Positions 33,211 through 45,064 are shown, counted from the stretch's first letter. The stretch is 64,000 nt of DNA from Sclerotiophoma versabilis (GCA_012274445.1 JAAROD010000094.1:434001-498000), one strand, 5' to 3'. Numbers and translations: made by a program. The notes: generated by a model not told the origin, from the sequence alone.

Positions 33211-34893
33211 CTAGAGATCAAGAACAATCCTCCCAATGCCTCTCGATACACAAGCGAGCATTGCTCCACACTTCTCCTCTTCCAGCAGCCCGGTGCCCTT
33301 ATGCTCAACTCTCCCGTCACAGATATCAACCTTGCAGGTGCCGCAGTTGCCCACCTCACAAGAACTATCAATGTCCATACCCGCGCTCTTCAAGATGTCG
33401 AGCAAGGTCTGAGTTGCGCCGATTTCAACAACCTTCTTGCTCTGCTTGAGCTCCGCTGTGAAAGGATCGCCAGAAGTCGTAACGGTGAATTGCTCCATAT
33501 GAACGAGCGCGTTGGGTATGTTGAAGTGCTTGGCTGTGGTGGTTACCGCATCCATGAGACGTGCGGGTCCGCATGTGTAAATGTGCGTGCGGTTGTCTGC
33601 GTGGGAGAGGATGTCTTTCAGATCCATGCGTGTGCCCTCCACGCTGTTGTAGATTGAGACGTTGGGACCGAGAGCGTAGATGCGGTCCTTGAATGGCACT
33701 TCACTTGAAACGGCGTAGTGTAGATGGAAGTCCTGCTTTGTGTCGTTAAGAAGGGCCAGGGCGGCTAAGAACGCAGTGATACCAATGCCACCTGCGATGA
33801 TGATGTGCTTATCTGCGTCAACAGCAAGTGGGAAAGAGACCGTGATGCGCCCTGCAGTGATGACATCTCCCACTTGCACTTGCTCGTGCAGGTGCTTTGA
33901 ACCGCCTCGGCTGTTGGCGTGCAGAGCAATGCCGAGCTCGAAGCGCTTCGTGGTGCCGCCGGTGACTGAGTATGCACGAACTAGCTTGCCCCCTAGCTTA
34001 AGTCGTACGTGACTGCCAGGCTCTATAAGAGTAGGATTTGTAAGGTCCTCAATGGCCTCGAGCACGAAAGCCATGACGTTGGCCGTTTCTTTGCGCTTCT
34101 CGACCACACGACACTCATACCACGCATCCATCTTGTCATCCGCCCCTCCGAACATCCGCCCATTCTGATCTTCCGTCACACCTTTCGCCAATCGAGCGCG
34201 GAACTTGTCCTTAATTTCTTCGCCAAGCTGCTGAATTTCTACAATCTGCTCCATCTTCTCCTTGTTATTAGTTTCGATGAACAAGTAGTACATGACCCTC
34301 GCCACGGTCCAGTCGGGGTGCGGTCGCTCGAGCAAACATATCGTATCTCCAGCGGTAATGGTGCCAGACTTGATGATGCGGTACAGCCATCCAGTTCGAA
34401 AAAGAGTTTGTGTGCGCTTGGCCATGTCCTTTACCTCGAAGCGGTGGTTCAGCTTGTAGCATGGAGCTCGAGGCTCAGTGACCTCGACGATGATGTTGCC
34501 AATGGCAATACGGTCGCCGATGCATACTTTCCTTTCGCTCACTTCGGCGTTGAAGATATTTTCACCAAAAGCGCCAGGCTTGAAGTGCGCCTCGGAAGCT
34601 GGGATTTCCTTCGCCCAGTCGTTATAGTGGGAGGTACAGTAATGCAGGAGCGCCTTGTCCGGACTGCGATGTGGTTCGTAGGCATGTTCATCACTGACGA
34701 TGCCATTCTTGCTGATCTCGACCGGGCCGGAGACGGAAGTCTTGAATATTGCGGTTTCGATCTGGCCATTGCCGAGAGACTTTCTAATCTTGCCACTGCG
34801 CACCTGGATGAGAGGAAAGGGCTCGAATGGTGCAGGATTGCGCAGTGTATCAGGATCCGGAGGTGGAGGCGGAATCCAGCTGGAGATAGCCAT
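33211..34893 (-). CDS. MOSC domain – ferredoxin reductase – 2Fe-2S fusion oxidoreductase
   Basis: Single exon, 560 residues, three modules. A MOSC domain (about 25-190) carries GENIFNAEVSERKVCIGD and the conserved Cys in EPRAPCYKLNHRF; such domains bind molybdenum cofactor or related sulfur ligands. A ferredoxin-reductase-like flavin/NAD(P)H module (about 255-460) follows with RAYSVTGGT, IIIAGGIGITAFLA and YTCGPARLMDAV. A plant-type 2Fe-2S domain ends the protein with Cys512, Cys517, Cys520 and Cys548 in SSCEVGNCGTCKV … LACVSR. The set-up resembles phthalate-dioxygenase-type reductases (VanB) joined to a YiiM-like MOSC domain. Electrons would pass NAD(P)H-flavin-FeS and possibly to the Mo site; the substrate is unknown. 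The upstream spacer contains no other gene. Confidence 0.9.
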   Translation of the reverse strand: MAISSWIPPPPPDPDTLRNPAPFEPFPLIQVRSGKIRKSLGNGQIETAIFKTSVSGPVEISKNGIVSDEHAYEPHRSPDKALLHYCTSHYNDWAKEIPASEAHFKPGAFGENIFNAEVSERKVCIGDRIAIGNIIVEVTEPRAPCYKLNHRFEVKDMAKRTQTLFRTGWLYRIIKSGTITAGDTICLLERPHPDWTVARVMYYLFIETNNKEKMEQIVEIQQLGEEIKDKFRARLAKGVTEDQNGRMFGGADDKMDAWYECRVVEKRKETANVMAFVLEAIEDLTNPTLIEPGSHVRLKLGGKLVRAYSVTGGTTKRFELGIALHANSRGGSKHLHEQVQVGDVITAGRITVSFPLAVDADKHIIIAGGIGITAFLAALALLNDTKQDFHLHYAVSSEVPFKDRIYALGPNVSIYNSVEGTRMDLKDILSHADNRTHIYTCGPARLMDAVTTTAKHFNIPNALVHMEQFTVTTSGDPFTAELKQSKKVVEIGATQTLLDILKSAGMDIDSSCEVGNCGTCKVDICDGRVEHKGTGLLEEEKCGAMLACVSRGIGRIVLDL

Positions 34894-35887
34894 GATTGAT
34901 TCTTGATGAATTGTTGCAATAGAAGTTGATTTCGACGTTTACGTTTTGGTTGGCTGGAATCCAAGTTGTGGGAGATAAAGCCTCAGATATAGTGGTCGGG
35001 TCCGCCCGAATGCCAGAGGTGAAGCGGCCTGCGCAGAGAAGCCTGATGTAGCGAAAGGGCGTGAGCACATCCACTTGTAATCACTTCACTGGCTTAGTCA
35101 ATGAAACAGCTTACCATAGATTTCTCTCTGACAGCTGCTCTCGTGCAAGGATACTGGCAGTTTTAAGAACTTACTATCGAGACTATGGAAGATTGCAAGA
35201 ATCATTCAGCTCAACACAGTTGTCGTGAGGGGAGAGGAGGTAATGTGACTCAGATGGACACAAAAACGCGCTGGAAGAAAACTTGCGAAGTCGTTCAGGG
35301 GCGAGAACAATACTCTTTATTCCGGCTTTTCGATGATTGTACGCCTGAACTCTTTAATTCTCTTCAATCTCACACCTTCCAGTTACAGTATGGCCCTATC
35401 ATCACGCTGGACTTTGTGATGGAACGTGATTATGTTGCCTGGAGGTTTAGAGGACTAGCTCAAACGCAGCACGGAGAGTTCAACGCCAGTCACCGAGGCT
35501 GGAACCGGAGACGAAGCTCTCTCCCCGGGTGTCAGCATGACTGTTGGAACATCCGTTCACGACATGATGATGTATCAGTTGAAGCTTCTTGCGTGAAGAA
35601 CGCTCTCATCGATTGGACGATACAGATAATCTACCTGTGTGAATAGGCATGTCTGTGCGTCAAGGCGGTGACGTCAGACGGTCGTCGTGAGCATAGTTAC
35701 ACAAGCTCAAGACGTCAACTCTCAAACCACCTCCAAGACTCCAATTGCTCCACCAGACCAACAGGCATCTATCGAAATGTAAGCTGTTTATCATGATAGT
35801 ACAGTGATGAGTTTCACCTGACTTTGTTCGACAGTCTCAACCTCGACACTCTACACGCCGCACGCAATCACAACCACACCCGCGACC
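34894..35887. other. intergenic region, about 1 kb
   Basis: Divergent spacer between the MOSC-fusion gene and a small plus-strand gene. A 153-codon plus-strand ORF at 35185-35646 has no recognisable homology and is not called. Confidence 0.4.
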
Positions 35888-36304
35888 ATGTTCCGCCTCC
35901 AACCAAACCGCTCACTGGGACGCGCTGCCCGCACTCAATTCGCCGCACCCCGCTTCATCTCAACGTCTCGCTCGCTTTTTGCGCAAAAGGGTGCAGAGGA
36001 TAAGGACTCGATTAAAACTACCTCAACTGAATACTCCAAATCCGGCTCAGACGACGCAGCAGCACACACCGATGCCGCTTTCGACCCCAACCAGACAAGT
36101 CCCGAGGCTGCAGAGGCTTCTGCTGAGAAGGAGGCAGGAGGCAAGGATAACTCGCTCAATGCGAGCCCCGGCAACCACGAGATTAGCCACGCCAACGATC
36201 CCCAGATCGGCGGTGCAAGTCAGGGAACAAATGACAAGCCGAGCGGTGCTGGAAGCCCGAATAAACAGGGTGGTGGATCGAGCGGTTCAGGAAGCCACAA
36301 CTAA
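35888..36304 (+). CDS. small probable mitochondrial protein, unknown function
   Basis: 138 residues, single exon. The N-terminus MFRLQPNRSLGRAARTQFAAPRFISTSRSLF is Arg-rich with a typical matrix-presequence cleavage context. The rest is hydrophilic and low-complexity (Ala/Ser/Gly/Asp/Asn) without hydrophobic segments, ending in GGGSSGSGSHN. Similar small disordered mitochondrial proteins occur widely in ascomycetes. No function is assigned. Confidence 0.65.
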   Translation: MFRLQPNRSLGRAARTQFAAPRFISTSRSLFAQKGAEDKDSIKTTSTEYSKSGSDDAAAHTDAAFDPNQTSPEAAEASAEKEAGGKDNSLNASPGNHEISHANDPQIGGASQGTNDKPSGAGSPNKQGGGSSGSGSHN

Positions 36305-36895
36305 GATGAATAGAGAGAAAGGACAGAACAATCAGCGACAGGCGTAAGGCGGTTGGCTAGCATGCAATACGGCACTGCGTTAACGCAATATTATCTTGAG
36401 GTTCGAATGAAAAATTACATACAGCGCGAGCGCGCTTCCCCACTTCGTCGCTCATGTCATTTCTATATACTGACGTCGAATAGTACGCCGCCGGTGACGA
36501 ACTATGAATACTAAACCAAGGGCACACGGTGTACAATGGACGATCATTAGGCGCTGAGAGCTCTGTATTGTATCCAAACCACATGCTCCTGGGTGAGCTC
36601 CGCGACATAGCCGACCACACCAATCACAAACATACGAACTCAAAAACCTGTTAAACGCAAAGAAAATGAATTGTCTGGTATCTACACTCAAACCTCAAAA
36701 CGCCACCCAACTCCTTCCCATGCTATGCAATGCTACCCCATGCAAATATGAAGCGAGTATGCCATGCCGAGTCCCACTCTAATCATCCCACCTCATGTTC
36801 AAAATGAGCTCCTTGACCTCCCCAGCATTGAGGTTTCTGACGCTTTCCTGTCTGCGCTCGACAGGCATACTCCTCTCTCCCTCAGCGAGGAAGAG
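36305..36895. other. convergent 3' spacer
   Basis: 591 bp between two converging small genes. No conserved ORF; repeated ATGC/CATG-rich words near 36.72-36.77 kb. Confidence 0.35.
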
Positions 36896-37177
36896 TCACA
36901 TACGGCCGTTGTACACGTACTTGGCGGCGAGTGGCCAGCCGAGGACAATGGCGTACCAAGGGAAGAAACTGTACACAGACTATCAGTACAATGTTGTTGA
37001 GCGTTGAGGCTTGCAAATGGCTTACACTAGAGATGTCTTCCCGAGCTTGCGGAACATGACCCCGTATTGTGCTGGGTATGGCTTGACGGTTACCGGATTG
37101 CGGGCGAAGGGGTGAGGCTCGGTCATTTGGCGGGCCCAGGAGCGGATCATGGTGCGGACTGGTGTTGCGGAAGGCAT
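36896..37177 (-). CDS. small conserved mitochondrial-type membrane protein
   Basis: Exons (minus) 37177-37026 and 36968-36896; 74 residues. The short basic N-terminus (MPSATPVRTMIRSWARQ) is followed by HPFARNPVTVKPYPAQYG, then a single hydrophobic helix FFPWYAIVLGWPLAAKYVY and the end NGRM. The intron is supported by GTAAGC and ACAG and closes the phase as SLV|FFPW. The form is that of a single-span accessory subunit of a respiratory or ATP-synthase complex, which is inference; I cannot name the subunit. It is too short and split to appear as a clear ORF. Confidence 0.7.
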
Positions 37178-38214
37178 TTCGATGTGTTGATGTAGAAGTA
37201 AGTCTCAAGACTTGTTATCGAGTTGAGTTGAGTTGAATTATGAGCTCGTTGTTAGAGTTGAGAGACCGATGTCTATGACTTTTGTCTATGCGTCAACTGC
37301 TGCTGTTGCTGTTGCAAGGCTGAGTAGAGATGTTGTGATGATATCTATTGCAACAAAACAATGCCTTGTATTTATTGATCCTATGGACAAGTCTCTACTT
37401 TCAGCAGGTTCCTACTTGTTCCGCTGCGTCAACTGTTCGATCGAACCACCGGCATCACCTGAGACTCCTCGCGTTGGCTGCGTCAAGGCAATCCTTCGGG
37501 CTGCTGGCAGCCTGCTGCTAAGCAAACGACCAGCCTTACGAGCCCTGAGCTTACCCCCTGGGGCGTGCCGAACTCGATTTCCAAGTTAGGATTCACGTGT
37601 ATCAATTTGGCAGAAAGTGGATGAGTTTAGAAAAACTATGGCCAATCACGGTACTCGTAAATCAACATGTTTTGCGCTCTCGCGTGGCGTGTGCAACGTG
37701 TCGCGAGACAGTGGTGTGATCGATGCACGAAATCGTTCGGCGGCGCAGCGGCCGGCACCCACCGACGGCAGAGTCAGCAAACGTTGTTTGCCAAGCGAGC
37801 GCATCGCGTGAGATGAGTGGTGTGAGAGAATGACGACTGAAGGATTAGAAAGCAAAGTGTGAGTTCTGCTCGGTGTGACGGAGGTCGGAGGTGTGTGGAG
37901 GAGAATTTAATAGCGTTTGGAAAGTGTGGTTGGCCACGCTGCAGAATTGCGCTGCAATGCTCGCGTGGTCATTGGCTGTCGCTGAGGCTTTTCTAAGGAA
38001 TATAATGGCCATTGGCCGTGAAAAGCGTGACATTTGGTGTGGTATACAACAGTCTTGTTCCACGAGCTTGTTGACCGGACGCTCAATTGTAGAACCATGG
38101 TTTCATATTAAGGGAAAACAATATATTGGAGGGTATCGCATGGTAAAGGACAACCGTTATGAAGTCAACGGCATGTTTATAAGTGCAGGTTGCACATGAC
38201 ATTCGCCAACAACT
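37178..38214. other. intergenic region, about 1 kb
   Basis: No gene recognised. The part next to 37178 is the promoter of the small minus-strand gene and contains a GAGTT repeat (37215-37240). The far end is the 3' region of FMP52. Confidence 0.4.
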
Positions 38215-38946
38215 CTACGCCTTACCTAGGGCGTTGATCTCAGCCTGACCTAGCACCCAAACCCCCTCCTCCTTCTTGCCCTCGAGACACTGCACGCCTG
38301 CGTTGATCGCCGCTCTGGCAATGGTCGCCGCGTCTTGCGCCCAGAAGTCTGTCAGCTTCGGCGTCACGCTCCTGAACAGCTTCGCAACATTCTGTATCGC
38401 AAATTCAGCAGGCCGGCTATCCTCTCTTCCCCCCAAAATTAGTCCTGGGCGCACAAGAACCGTGTGCTTGAACCCAAGCGCCTTCACATCATCTTCAAGC
38501 TGGCCCTTCATCTTGACGTATGCGAAGCTGCTCTGTGCGTTCGCATTTCCGGCGCTGATCAGTACGTATGTGTCTACACCGGCCTCCTTAGCAGCTTTTG
38601 CAAGCTCAAGATTGAGATCGTAGTCAATCTTCCGCTGCGCTTCGAAGCTGCCTGCTTGTGCTTTTGTGGTGCCAAGGCCAGAGAAGAAGATCTTGGGGTT
38701 TGACTCGCGCGGGAACATGTCAGCCCATGCCGATGTGTCGGTCGATGTGAGAGGGTGCAGCTTTGTTGTGGCGTTAGGATTTAGGAGGTCGCGGCGTGCG
38801 TAGGCATAGACGGAGGAAAAAGAAGAGTGCGCAAGTAGCTGGCTGAGAATGTTGGAGCCCTAATGTGGTGAGTAAAGGAATTGTGTATTCTTGAGATTGC
38901 GACTTACCACCAGGCCGGTACTTCCTGCGAGCGCTGCTGTCGCCAT
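38215..38946 (-). CDS. FMP52: FMP52-like NAD(P)-binding mitochondrial protein
   Basis: Atypical short-chain dehydrogenase of the Fmp52/HTATIP2 family; the yeast protein is at the outer mitochondrial membrane. Exons (minus) 38946-38908 and 38859-38215; 227 residues. The 13-codon first exon gives MATAALAGSTGLV, which completes the dinucleotide-binding motif GSTGLVGSNIL across the intron. Further typical segments are IFFSGLGTTKAQAGSFEAQRK, YVLISAGNAN, FAYVKMKGQLEDDV and HTVLVRPGLILG. Length matches the family. The intron boundaries (GTAAGT, TTAG) are clear. Confidence 0.92.
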
Positions 38947-39875
38947 TCTGTCTAACTGGATGATTTGATGCTTTGCTGTTCTTCAAGACGAGTTTGAGCT
39001 TTGTTTACAAATCGACTTTACTGAACTGTAACTTGGCTGTCAAGGTCAGTCTTTATCGCAAAGGCTCCATGATAATTCGGCCGTTTGGCGATTCATGTAT
39101 TCGTCCGAAGCGGAGGATCGACGTCAGAGCTCCGGTGACTTGCGACATCATAAAGACGACAACACCAAAGCTTTCACAGAGACGTTTTGGTGCGCTGAAA
39201 TATTGAACAGGTTACTACAAGCAGCTATAGTGTCGTGTCAGTGGGCATAGGTATCGAACGAAAGCCACGATGCAGGTGCGTTCCACACGGAAACACCAGG
39301 AGCCAATCACCAGCGAGAAGGCCAACTCGTACCTGCATACTCGCTGTTCAAACCTCAACACCACCGATCTCTTGAGATTTTGTGAGAAAGAGAATCAAGC
39401 TCTGGAACTTTGATCAACATCCCACATGTCTGCTGCATGCGATGAGTAAGTCACCGAGTATATCGGCTACTCAGACCCTCGATCTGTCAGCCATGAACCA
39501 CAATGTGGATACTAGAAGTCGAGCTGGCGCGTCACCCCGCCTTCCATACCCCGCAACACGTCAGTTGAGTACCGCGTTCAACCTCCACTTTCTCAATTTG
39601 GTAGGAGACTAGTAAAGCACCCGGTCTGTCTATCTCTCAGACAGCCAATCACCTCTAGCAGTTTGCACTACGATCCATGCACAGCATCGAGTGGTTTGAG
39701 TGACCACGATATGGGCTTAACTCCAGTCCCTGCCCTGATGAAGGAAGGGATAGCATAGCCGATAGTTGAATTCAGGGCAGTGCTTTCCGCGTTATTCAAA
39801 TACCTTTCATACAAGCCACTCTTCATCCGTCCCTTCCGGACACATACCACCACCAAATCACATCGAGTCAGTGTC
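38947..39875. other. divergent promoter region, FMP52 / aldehyde dehydrogenase
   Basis: About 0.93 kb. Contains only short non-conserved ORFs. The last 100 bp before the dehydrogenase is pyrimidine-rich. Confidence 0.4.
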
Positions 39876-41426
39876 ATGTCGGTGCAAACGCTCAACGTCA
39901 ATGGCAGAGATGTCAAGCTCAACACGGGCCTGTTCATTGGCGGCGAGTTCGTCAAGCCCAAATTTGATAAGACATTCCCCGTCGAAGACCCCAGGACAGG
40001 GAAAACTATTATTGAGGTATCAGAAGGTTCCGCAGACGATGTCGACATTGCAGTTAAGACTGCTCGCAAGACCATGAACGACCCAGCGTGGACTGAGCTG
40101 AACCCTGCATCCCGAGGCCAATTACTGCTGCAGCTCGCTGATTTGATGGAGAAGCACTTTGACGACATTCTGGCTGTTGAAATGCTTGACACTGGAAAGA
40201 CGAAGAAGCAAGCTGCTAACCTCGATCTGCCAGGCTCAATTGGTACACTCAAATACTATGCTGGCTGGGCTGACAAGGTTCTTGGTGTTGCGTCTTCAAA
40301 TATCCCTGGCACATTTGCGTATACCAGGAGAAAGCCAGTTGGTGTCTGCGGGCAGATTATTCCCTGGAAGTATGTTCCCAGATTTTGCACAATCTAGACA
40401 CAATACTAACTTCCAGGTAGCTTCCCACTGCTGATGTTCATCTGGAAGATTGCCCCGGCTCTCGCAACAGGCAACTGCGTTGTTATCAAGTCAGCCGAGA
40501 CGACACCGCTCAGCGCTCTCTACATCTGTGGTCTCATCAAGGAAGCCGGCTTCCCTCCCGGGACGATCAATCTCGTCTCCGGCTATGGCAAGACTGTCGG
40601 CGCTGCAATTGCAAAGCACATGGACATTGATAAGGTCGCCTTCACGGGGTCGACGGTCACTGGCCGCGCCATTCTTCGCGCAGCAGCAGACTCCAATCTG
40701 AAGAAAGTTACACTCGAACTTGGCGGCAAGAGTCCCAACATCATCTTCCCAGACGCCGATATAGAGAAGGCTGTCAACTGGAGCGCATGGGGCATCAACA
40801 TGAACTACGGTCAGACTTGCCATGCGGGTACTCGCATCTACGTGCACGAAGACGTTTACGACAAGTTCATTGAGCTGTTCACCATACGCATGAAGAAAGT
40901 AGTCGTTGGTGACAACTTCGATGAGGACACTGACCAGGGCCCGCAGAACTCCAAGCTTCAGCATGACAAAATCATTGGGTATCTAGAAGCTGGGCAGAAG
41001 GAGGGCGCTACTGTTGCTCTGGGTGGCAAGGCGCACGAAGCTCCGGGAGGCGGGTACTTCATCCAGCCTACCATCTTCACCAACGTTACGCCGGAGATGA
41101 AGATTGTGAAAGAGGAGATTTTCGGTCCCGTGGTCACAGTTACGAAGTTTAAAACTGAGGAAGAGGTGCTTGAGTTGGCAAACGACACAACATATGGTCT
41201 GGCTGCGGGTGTTCATACAAACGACTACCAACGTGCGATCCGGATGACCAACAAGCTGAAGGCAGGTACAGCATGGGTCAATATGTTCAACTTCGTCCAT
41301 TGGAGTATTCCGTTCGGCGGGTACAAGGAGAGTGGTATTGGGCGCGAGTGTGGTGAGGCGGCGTTGGAGAACTATACCGAGACGAAGGCAGTGTTCTTTA
41401 ACATGAGTATTGATGCACCACAGTAG
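39876..41426 (+). CDS. NAD(P)-dependent aldehyde dehydrogenase
   Basis: Oxidises aldehydes to acids; class 1/2-type ALDH, nearest to the fungal ALDH/AldA group. Exons 39876-40369 and 40421-41426; 499 residues. Starts at ATGTCGGTGCAAAC; an in-frame open stretch upstream lacks ATG. The intron acceptor is the second AG (CAGGTAG), giving PWNFPLLMFIWKIAPAL; use of the first AG would put a stop in frame. Motifs: GSTVTGRAI, LELGGKSPNI (Glu264), GQTCHAGTR (catalytic Cys298), EEIFGPVVTV and PFGGYKESGIGRE. No leader peptide or peroxisomal signal is obvious, so probably cytosolic. Confidence 0.94.
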
Positions 41427-42379
41427 GGGACGGATTGTAGTATACCAATGTTGGGAGTAATTTCTCAGACCCCGTTCACTTTGATAGTGTACTCAGAAAC
41501 GTTTGGGCCCCGCAGCCGTGTTTTCAACATCTGGCCGCTCGTCGTGATTCACCTGGCGCTGAGGGCATTGCCGAACAAGTACATCCCGGGCATCTATTCG
41601 ACCAACAGCAAGAGGGTTTGGAGCAACAATATCAGAAGGCAGCAATACCAGAGATGAACGCTTACCCACCCCGCACTCGTCTCGAGTCACGTCCGCAAGT
41701 GCCTATCTGGGCTGGGTGTTGCTGGGCATGATCCGTTCACCGGTCGCTTCGGAGCAGTGGAAAGTGGACAGCAGCCAAACGCTTCTGCTACTGGAGATCC
41801 CAAAGTCGAGCTAGGCTTCACTGACCTTAAACGTTATACCGAGGAGCAATTCCTAAGCTCACATACCGGTAGCGGGCGGCTCTTTGTAAGTTCCGGCGCA
41901 CCCTGGCAATACACATAGCAAATACAGGCGAGCACAATATCCGGAAAGCTCAGCAGAGTGCGTAACATATGCAGATTGCGTTTGATCGAGTGATATGAGA
42001 TGCCACTAGGAAATATGGCAGCAGAAACGGAGAACCGGCGGACGATGATGATTGTGATTAAGAATGAGGATGGGCAATGCAGTCATGACCGTGAGCAAGA
42101 CGATCGGTTCATGTATCATAGCCATCAGAATGCATTGTTGAGTGGTCAGTGCATATCCGAGGCATCATGAGGTGTGCCAGGCTCCATCCTGGTGTTGCAG
42201 ATTCCGCGCCAAAAAATGACGTAACCGCAATGACGAGTTTTGGGGAGCTCCTACTTTTGAGCTCGACAGCTTGCACAGCTCTTTCCTTCCTCTCATACTA
42301 CACCCAGAAAACATTACACAAGCTTGGTTGCTCTCCAAACTCTTTCACCGTATACACCAACCTTCACAACACCACTACA
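41427..42379. other. intergenic region, about 0.95 kb
   Basis: No gene recognised; short unconserved ORFs only. Confidence 0.4.
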
Positions 42380-42692
42380 ATGGCACCACGGGCCCTCATC
42401 TCCGCTTTCCGCCCTATCGCATCCTCCTTCTCCCATCACACGCCGCGCTCTGTCCACAACACCGCGCATGGCAATTAAGGAGGATGGTAACCGCACACCA
42501 GAAGAGCTCGAACAGAAGAAGCAGGAGCAACTCAAGGAGCAGCAGGAGGGCAAGGGCCGATGGCGCGAGGACCTTGCCAGCTCAGGCGAGAGCAACATTG
42601 CGGCCGATAGGCAGAAAGTCAACGACCATGGCAGCCATATCAAGGAGCTGCAGCAAGAGGGAAAGAAGAAGGGCGAGCAGGGCGAGTTGTAG
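42380..42692 (+). CDS. small mitochondrial-type protein with out-of-frame leader
   Basis: The body runs from an ATG at 42468 to 42692 (74 residues: MAIKEDGNRTPEELEQKK … GKKKGEQGEL), hydrophilic and rich in Lys, Glu and Gln. Just upstream in the same frame is ITRRALSTTPRM, a classic presequence cleavage context, but that frame has no ATG. The only nearby ATG with a leader-like sequence (42380, MAPRALISAFRPIASSFS) is one frame off and stops at 42477. No intron can join them. Either the short form is the protein, or a single-base shift separates leader from body. Confidence 0.55.
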
Positions 42693-43254
42693 AAACGTAG
42701 TCTACGCACGTGGAGAATCGGGGCATAAGGACCCTTGATGATGGATAAACCAGCATATTTGAATTCTCAGCGCGGTCGATATCCTGTCCAATCAATTACC
42801 TTCTCGAAAGAGCTTTGCTGACACCTTCCTGTGTTCCCTTTTTGGTTGGCCCTGCAGGCTACATGCAGCCGAGTCCTCGGCCTCGGTACTATCTCGTGGT
42901 AACGATCTGCGAGACAGGAGCCACCTGCATACCACCAAACTACCCAGAGCCCACTCAGAAACCATCGTTTTGACAGTGTCCAATACCCAAGACAAGATTA
43001 CCACATGTCAATTTGACATGCAATGGTTTCAAACTTTGTTCGAAACGCTGCAAGCCAGTCGCGTAACAGTCGCAGCTTCGCGGCAGCCCATTCCTACTCA
43101 CGTTAGACCACGGCTGTTAGCGGGTGCTATGATGACACCTGCATGTGTTCCTGCCGCCAATTCAACACCGCCGGCTTATCCACGTCGCTGGAATTCCCTC
43201 TTTCATTTTCGCTCCACCGTTCCCACGTGAAGTGGCACATTGCCAGCCTTACTC
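42693..43254. other. spacer upstream of second Zn2Cys6 gene
   Basis: 562 bp; no gene recognised. The last 60 bp is C/T-rich, probably the regulator's promoter. Confidence 0.4.
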
Positions 43255-45064
43255 ATGCCCAAAGCCCAAAGGAGCAGAGCGTGCGCACAATGTCGTGAGC
43301 GCCGTGTTAAGGTACCATCAATAGCCCTGTGGAGATCGACCGGGAACTAAGAGAGATACGATAGTGCGATGAGACGCCAGAGTTCTGCAACCAATGCCGG
43401 CGTCTGGGGCTACAATGCTCGGGTCCCATCATAGGCTCAGTCATCATTGATATGACTGACCGAGTCACAAAGCCACGAGCCAGAAAGAAGAAGGCAGTAG
43501 CCAAACCTAACGTTGTGGTACCTATACGCGAAGATAATGCGCCGGCGCAGACGCCATCCATTAGGAGGGACTCAGCCTTGACAACCAAGACAGAACCATC
43601 GGATCCGGAAACATCACTGCACAATGTGCCCCTATCATTGACGTCCAACGAGGGCGATGTGTTGCCGCCAGAAGCCGAGAAAGCTATGGCGACAATACGA
43701 TACCAGTACAGTGCGCCCCAGCTGTACCAGCCCTCTAAGGTACAGGGTGATGCACTGGACACGGCCTTCCTTCTACATTTCGTTGAGATGAACCAGAACT
43801 CTCGAAATTATACACCTGAAATACCCTGGCTCACACATCTGCCAGTGATACACAGCAAAGCAGTCAAACCTGCAGTCAAACTGTCAATACGTGCAGCATC
43901 TATGGCCTTTTTTGCCAGAATACACCACGACCCCGCCATATTGGTAGATTCATACCGCTGGTACACAGTCTCACTAAATGCACAGAGGATGTCACTGTTC
44001 CGACTGAATGGTCCAGGTCGAATACCAGACGATGAGGAGATCTTAGTGCCTATAATCTTAGGGCTATACGAAGTGTATGCCGGTACAACTTCCGACAGTG
44101 TGCTGCATCACGTAGCTGCAGCATGCGAGATCATCAAAATGCGTGGGCCAGAGAACTGCAAGTCTGGCATAGTATGGCCAATGTTCAAGGCCATGCGGGT
44201 ATCCGACGTGAGTCATTACCAAGTATTTACAAACCATAGTTACTCACATATCATCAGGCACAAAAGTCCCTTATCCTGAACAAGCCTTCCGTCTTCGCGT
44301 CGCCGGACTGGATGACGATACCATTTGTCAACATGCCCCGCAACGCGCACCACGACCTCGCAGACATCATGCTTATGATTCCTGGCTGCACTAGTTTGTG
44401 CGGTATCAACGGCAGCTTACAAACCTTCTTCAATTCGCCCTTCTCGAAAAGCGTCGATCTGGAGCCTTGCCGCAAAAGAACCAAAGAGCTTCTAAGAGAC
44501 CTTAACGAATGGGCAACAGCTTACCCTTACCTCGCGAAACCAACATTAGGTCTCCAGATCGTAGAGGCAAACATGGTGAACCTCTCCGTGAGCGGCGTGA
44601 AACCCGCGTTCGAAGGCTCAAAAGATGTCATACTTCCAGACTCTTTTATCGCCCTTACAATCGCAACTTATGAGTCCGTACATCTCACCCTTATCCTTCT
44701 CTTGCACAAACTCAAAACCCAAGACCCGAATAGATATGAAGCGGCAAGACAATCATCGCCGTCTTCATCACCATCTTCTCCTGATCTCGCTTCTCCCTCT
44801 TCTCCCTCCTCCTCTTCTTCATATTCGAGTTCGGCGCTCTTTGACCAAGCTATACGATCAGCAGAGGTCATCCTGAAGACAGTGGACCACTTGGAAGGCA
44901 CTAAGACTGTTGGATTTGATTTCATTAGAAGCGTGACGCCGGTAGTAGTCGTGGCTATCCTTGGGCCGACAGCGGAATTGACTAGTAACGCGATGGCGAT
45001 ACTGAAGAGGTGGGGTGAGAAGAGAGGAATGAACGGGCTGGTTGGGGCGTGGATGCATCTATGA
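43255..45064 (+). CDS. Zn2Cys6 transcription factor
   Basis: Nuclear binuclear-cluster regulator. Exons 43255-43311, 43365-44207, 44258-45064; 568 residues. The first exon is 19 codons and ends inside the cluster: ACAQCRERRVK | CDETPEFCNQCRRLGLQC, giving all six Cys with spacing typical of the family. A basic patch follows (KPRARKKKAVAK). The rest is the diffuse fungal TF domain with no recognised ligand site. Near the C-terminus is a Ser/Pro-rich low-complexity stretch encoded by TCC/TCT repeats (about 44750-44830). All introns close in phase. No metabolic genes stand next to it, so the target pathway is unknown. Confidence 0.9.

Noticed and set aside
34009..34899. 296-codon plus-strand ORF
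   Set aside because: Antisense to the well-supported MOSC/reductase fusion; no domain.
35185..35646. 153-codon plus-strand ORF
   Set aside because: No recognisable domain, codon use unlike neighbours, no splice signals; chance ORF more likely.
36401..36420. GGTTCGAATG, a tRNA B-box-like word
   Set aside because: No tRNA arms can be folded around it.
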